From contig MPML01000054.1 in NCBI GenBank assembly GCA_002238445.1, positions 1 to 34,640 of the forward strand: a stretch of 34,640 bases of DNA. The letters run 5' to 3'. Source of the DNA: Caldilineaceae bacterium bin5. GTDB lineage: Bacteria > Chloroflexota > Anaerolineae > Caldilineales > Caldilineaceae. Shown in pieces: positions 32,113-34,640 of this stretch (position 1 is the stretch's first letter; each line of letters begins with the position of its first letter). The notes under the pieces are model-generated. The model did not search any database. It was given only the letters and a program-made list of their open reading frames with translations, and was not told where the DNA came from. A program made the position numbers and the translations under genes.

Positions 32113-33339
32113 TCAAACATGGCCTAGCCTGGCCATGACCCGTTGCCTGAACTCCGGCAGCAAGAACGAAGCCAGGCCTGTCCCTACAGCCAGACCGGCA
32201 AGGGTATACATGCTAGTGTCCAGACCGAATACATCACCCAACATGCCTATCGGCGTAACAAATAGCGACCCAATCCCCCACACCATCCCCATCATTACCC
32301 CTGATGCCATCGCCATCCGGTCCGGCGCAAGACTTTGGGCCAGTACGGTGGCAACCGGTTGGCTTGCAAACAGAGACATGCCTGCCGCGATCAGAAACAA
32401 CAAACTGAGGATTCCGTCCGTCCTGACAAAAGCAAAGATCGCCGCCCCAGAAACCAGCAATGAAATCACGATGACCCAAGAACTGGAATAACGGTCGGAA
32501 AGATGCCCCCCTAACAGTCCCCCCAGCGCGCCAAACAGAGCAAGCGCCGATAGACCAAACCCGCCCATCAGAAGAGAGACCGCCCGGTTGTCAACCAGAA
32601 ATATCGGAAGAAACGTGGTGAAGCCGCCCATAATGGCAGCGCGAAATGTCATCAGTACAGCAAGCAGAATTAACGGACCTACAAGCGTCTGGGCCCCGTC
32701 AGAGAGTCCCGTCCCGCTGCTCTCCACCGCATCAGACACCGACGACTCCTTGGGAACGTCAACGCCGACGAAGTGATAGATCGCAGCAGCCGCCACAAAC
32801 CCGAACGGTATCAACAAATAGGTGGATTCCAGCCCGAATAGAGTGACGACGCCAACGCTCAGAAGAGGACCCACGGCTATGCCAATATTGCCGGCAAATG
32901 TGAAAATCGACATAGCCGTGCCATGCCGCCCGCCAGACGTCGCCCGCACCATCATGGCCGCGTGCGGATGAAACATGGCATTGCAGAACCTGCCAAATAC
33001 CACACATACCATTAACAGAGAATAGGTCGGCGCCAGGCCGATCAAGCTCATACCAAGCGCCGCACCGATAAGACCCAGAATCATGAACCAGGCCCTGGGA
33101 AAGCGATCCACCAGCCAGCCGATAAAGGGCTGGACCGGCATCAGCATGAAACTCGTCAGCGAGGTAAAGAATCCCACATCGGTAAGGGTCAGGTTCATTC
33201 TGTCGATCAGCAGCGGCCACAGAGGAATCAGTGTGGCATAGTACATGTCCCCCACCAGGTGACCAAAAGAAACCACGCCGAGTCGGAATATATCAAGTTT
33301 GACAGATGGCGCGGCCGGCGCTTTCGGAATCGCAGTCAC
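32113..33339 (-). CDS. MFS transporter, fosmidomycin-resistance (FSR)-like
   Basis: The product is about 408 aa from GTG 33339, with GAGG five bases upstream; a TTG at 33357 is the alternative. Twelve membrane helices are apparent. FGHLVGDMYYATLIPLWPLL opens helix 1, and the loop 2-3 motif is GWLVDRFPRAWFMILGLIGA. AMFHPHAAMMVRATSGGRHGTAMSIF is the FSR-type His-containing block in helix 4. The second-half motif is GGLLGGHLSDRYSSSWVIV. Such proteins export small organic or antibiotic compounds by proton antiport. The substrate here is unknown. A short open frame ends one base before this GTG. Confidence 0.85.
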   Translation of the reverse strand: MTAIPKAPAAPSVKLDIFRLGVVSFGHLVGDMYYATLIPLWPLLIDRMNLTLTDVGFFTSLTSFMLMPVQPFIGWLVDRFPRAWFMILGLIGAALGMSLIGLAPTYSLLMVCVVFGRFCNAMFHPHAAMMVRATSGGRHGTAMSIFTFAGNIGIAVGPLLSVGVVTLFGLESTYLLIPFGFVAAAAIYHFVGVDVPKESSVSDAVESSGTGLSDGAQTLVGPLILLAVLMTFRAAIMGGFTTFLPIFLVDNRAVSLLMGGFGLSALALFGALGGLLGGHLSDRYSSSWVIVISLLVSGAAIFAFVRTDGILSLLFLIAAGMSLFASQPVATVLAQSLAPDRMAMASGVMMGMVWGIGSLFVTPIGMLGDVFGLDTSMYTLAGLAVGTGLASFLLPEFRQRVMARLGHV

Positions 33340-33340
33340 C

Positions 33341-33526
33341 TTAACCTCGGAACGCAAATCTTCCTATCCCTTCCCAAGCCGGTTCGACCTGAACGGCCTG
33401 CCGGCCCGCTTGCCGCCGTAGCAGAATCCGCATCGCAGGCCTCGCAGCATCCGCTGCATCCTTCGTCAGACCCACGAGTATACCGGTCATCACATCGCGG
33501 CCGCTGTAAAGAAAAGCACCCCGCAC
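33341..33526 (-). CDS. Possible short ORF coupled to the MFS gene
   Basis: The 61-aa frame starts at GTG 33526, or at an ATG about 12 codons in (MTGILVGLTKDAADAA). It is Ala/Arg-rich, with the C-terminus WEGIGRFAFRG. The TAA (33341-33343) lies one base before the preferred MFS start GTG, an arrangement suited to translational coupling. No family was recognised and no Shine-Dalgarno stands out. It could equally be leader sequence or non-coding. Confidence 0.25.
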   Translation of the reverse strand: MRGAFLYSGRDVMTGILVGLTKDAADAARPAMRILLRRQAGRQAVQVEPAWEGIGRFAFRG

Positions 33527-33554
33527 AACAGGGACTTATATACATGATTAGGAA

Positions 33555-33596
33555 CCGAAACGGGGACACTGCGCGTAGAGTCTGTCCCGTTTTCGG
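33555..33596. repeat. Imperfect inverted repeat CCGAAACGGGGACA / TGTCCCGTTTTCGG
   Basis: Arms at 33555-33568 and 33583-33596 can form a 12-14 bp stem with a 14-base loop. It lies in the gap between the MFS gene and the membrane-protein gene at 33742, where the sequence turns AT-rich. It could act as a bidirectional terminator or be a palindromic REP-type or insertion-element remnant. Nothing else was recognised between 33597 and 33741. Confidence 0.5.
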
Positions 33597-33741
33597 TCTC
33601 GTAGGTAGCCCAAATCGGTTCATTGTAAATAAGGTAAAAGTTTTGCGCCTTAAAGCTTGGCATTTCATTTTGCATAAGTGTAAAGTCTTGCATTTCCTCT
33701 CTCTAAGGTATTCCAATTTCTCTGAACTATAGTATTGTGGA

Positions 33742-34440
33742 TTATATTTTACTCATTTTACCTTTCCTCTCTAAGAAGTAGATAGCTGCTATGGCAGCCA
33801 CCAATGGAATCACAGCGATTGTTGTTGAAAGAGTAAATAGAATATCCGCCATCGAATGGCCTGAGTGATAGACCAAGAGGTATATAGGGGTCGTATGAAA
33901 CACGACTGACAAGATAACAGCAATTACGAAAAAGCGCGCCTTACCTTGATTAGCGCTGCGCATGACAAGCAGGGATATTCCCACATTGTAAACCGTGACA
34001 AGAATTCCGAAATGCCATACTGCTGTCAAGGATATTGACGGGAAGGTGCCGTCGTCGATATATCCTCTGGTAAGGGTCACGGCTGACAATATGACGGAAT
34101 ACAAGATCCCAAACGCAACAGTGTCTTTCCAATCGAGAGAAACATACCTAAACAGGAACCATTTTACCCCTTCCTTAAATGCGTCTCGCACAAGCCACTG
34201 AATTATCCGAATCACAATAAACGAGTAGGCATTGTTTGCTATTATCCCCGCTGCGGAGTTAAAAGAGAACGACAAAAGAGTATCCAGTTGCGGACTAATT
34301 ACATTGACGACAGTAAACACGACTGAAGACATGGCAAACACAGTCCATTTATAGCCATATGCTTTACCCCAAGCCAGTACCACCACTACGTGAATACCGA
34401 TCAGTAGAAGGTTTAGGGGCAAATATTCGAGATAGGGCAT
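33742..34440 (-). CDS. Polytopic membrane protein of unknown function
   Basis: The product is 232 aa from ATG 34440 (AAAGGA five bases upstream; a GTG immediately before is the alternative). About seven hydrophobic segments are visible, such as LNLLLIGIHVVVVLAWG, WTVFAMSSVVFTVVNVI, AFGILYSVILSAVTLT, FFVIAVILSVVFH and IAVIPLVAAIAAIYFL. A conserved-looking polar patch, RDAFKEGVKWFLFRY, lies in the middle and faintly recalls PrsW/YhfC-type intramembrane proteins, but the paired glutamates those need are not evident. Codon choice is AT-richer than all other genes here. It sits next to an IS element, which suggests acquisition by transfer. Confidence 0.6.
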   Translation of the reverse strand: MPYLEYLPLNLLLIGIHVVVVLAWGKAYGYKWTVFAMSSVVFTVVNVISPQLDTLLSFSFNSAAGIIANNAYSFIVIRIIQWLVRDAFKEGVKWFLFRYVSLDWKDTVAFGILYSVILSAVTLTRGYIDDGTFPSISLTAVWHFGILVTVYNVGISLLVMRSANQGKARFFVIAVILSVVFHTTPIYLLVYHSGHSMADILFTLSTTIAVIPLVAAIAAIYFLERKGKMSKI

Positions 34441-34514
34441 CACTTTCCTTTGGTATTAATTAGACTAGACATTAGAAGGATCACCAGAGTCAGTACCAAC
34501 GTAGTTGTTGCCAC

Positions 34515-34640
34515 TGACCTGCCCCCCAAGAACTGGTCCAAGTATAATGTTAGTATTGGGCCGTAGAAAGGGGGGAAAGATGGCGAAGAAGAGACATACG
34601 CCGGAGCAGGTGATTAACAAGCTTAGAGAAGCTGAGGTGG
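34515..34640 (+). mobile_element. IS3-type insertion sequence, left end (truncated by window)
   Basis: TGACCTGCCCCCCAAGAACTGG beginning at 34515 is the kind of terminal repeat (TG..CTGCCCCCCAAGAAxTGG) I associate with IS3-group elements. A transposase orfA starts 65 bases further in. The right end lies beyond the window, so completeness cannot be judged. Confidence 0.7.
34580..34640 (+). CDS. IS3-type transposase OrfA (partial, 5' end only)
   Basis: The first 20 codons read MAKKRHTPEQVINKLREAEV, the standard opening of IS3-family OrfA helix-turn-helix proteins (the KKRxTPEQIIxKLREAEV pattern). GGGGGGAAAG precedes the ATG. The gene is cut by the window edge. OrfA normally binds the terminal repeats and is joined to OrfB by programmed frameshifting, which cannot be seen here. 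Confidence 0.85.
   Translation, partial: MAKKRHTPEQVINKLREAEV

Noticed and set aside
30684..32138. 484-codon plus-strand frame across the M20 gene and element R4
   Set aside because: It is antisense to the M20 peptidase, whose zinc ligands are all present, and it continues through the repeat element; high GC keeps it open.

Overview
The window looks like a piece of a GC-rich bacterial chromosome from Chloroflexota, most probably an Anaerolineae/Caldilineaceae-type heterotroph. That placement is an inference from the gene mix: Gfo/Idh/MocA oxidoreductases, phytanoyl-CoA dioxygenases, propeller 'glycosidase-like' proteins, a sulfatase, and lipoproteins with short LxxC lipoboxes followed by Ala/Glu-rich linkers. 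There is no rRNA, tRNA or housekeeping marker to confirm it.

Left two thirds (about 0.4-19.4 kb, all minus strand). Read in the direction of transcription, the order is: a family-5 substrate-binding lipoprotein, two Dpp/Opp-type permeases, a stand-alone Gfo/Idh C-terminal-like protein, a Gfo/Idh/MocA oxidoreductase, an Ldh-family dehydrogenase, a second Gfo/Idh/MocA, a BNR/sialidase-like protein with an inserted lectin-like domain, a third Gfo/Idh/MocA and an HpcH/HpaI aldolase. Several genes overlap by 3-4 bases. The set reads as uptake and stepwise oxidation or aldol cleavage of a sugar or sugar acid. A scar of about 1.2 kb then holds a decayed BrnT toxin next to an intact BrnA antitoxin, an IS transposase tail, a zinc-ribbon micro-ORF and an N-truncated LamG gene. 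After it come two paralogous five-bladed-propeller glycosidase-like genes, a kelch protein and a PhyH dioxygenase.

Centre (20.6-27.7 kb, plus strand). A second transport locus holds a PhyH dioxygenase, two tandem paralogous NMT1/THI5-type binding lipoproteins, an ABC ATPase, one permease and two divergent MTAP/PNP-type nucleoside phosphorylases. Together they suggest import and phosphorolysis of a nucleoside-like compound. A perfect 15-bp hairpin separates the duplicated binding-protein genes, and operator-like repeats precede the first.

Right part (27.7-34.6 kb). This holds a tiny Thr-Pro-repeat lipoprotein, a beta-trefoil lipoprotein divergent from a formylglycine-type sulfatase, an M20 peptidase and an FSR-like MFS exporter. 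An AT-richer end follows with a polytopic membrane protein and the left end of an IS3-type element cut by the window edge.

The most striking unnamed signal is a dispersed element of about 290-330 bp. It has three full copies (4296-4587, 19624-19951, 31781-32076) and degenerate copies at 1-412. Copies share imperfect terminal inverted repeats, a 40-nt core identical in four copies, and a preceding hairpin whose two arms have changed together. Two copies are flanked by 5-6 bp direct repeats. It resembles a MITE or a mobile structured-RNA element.
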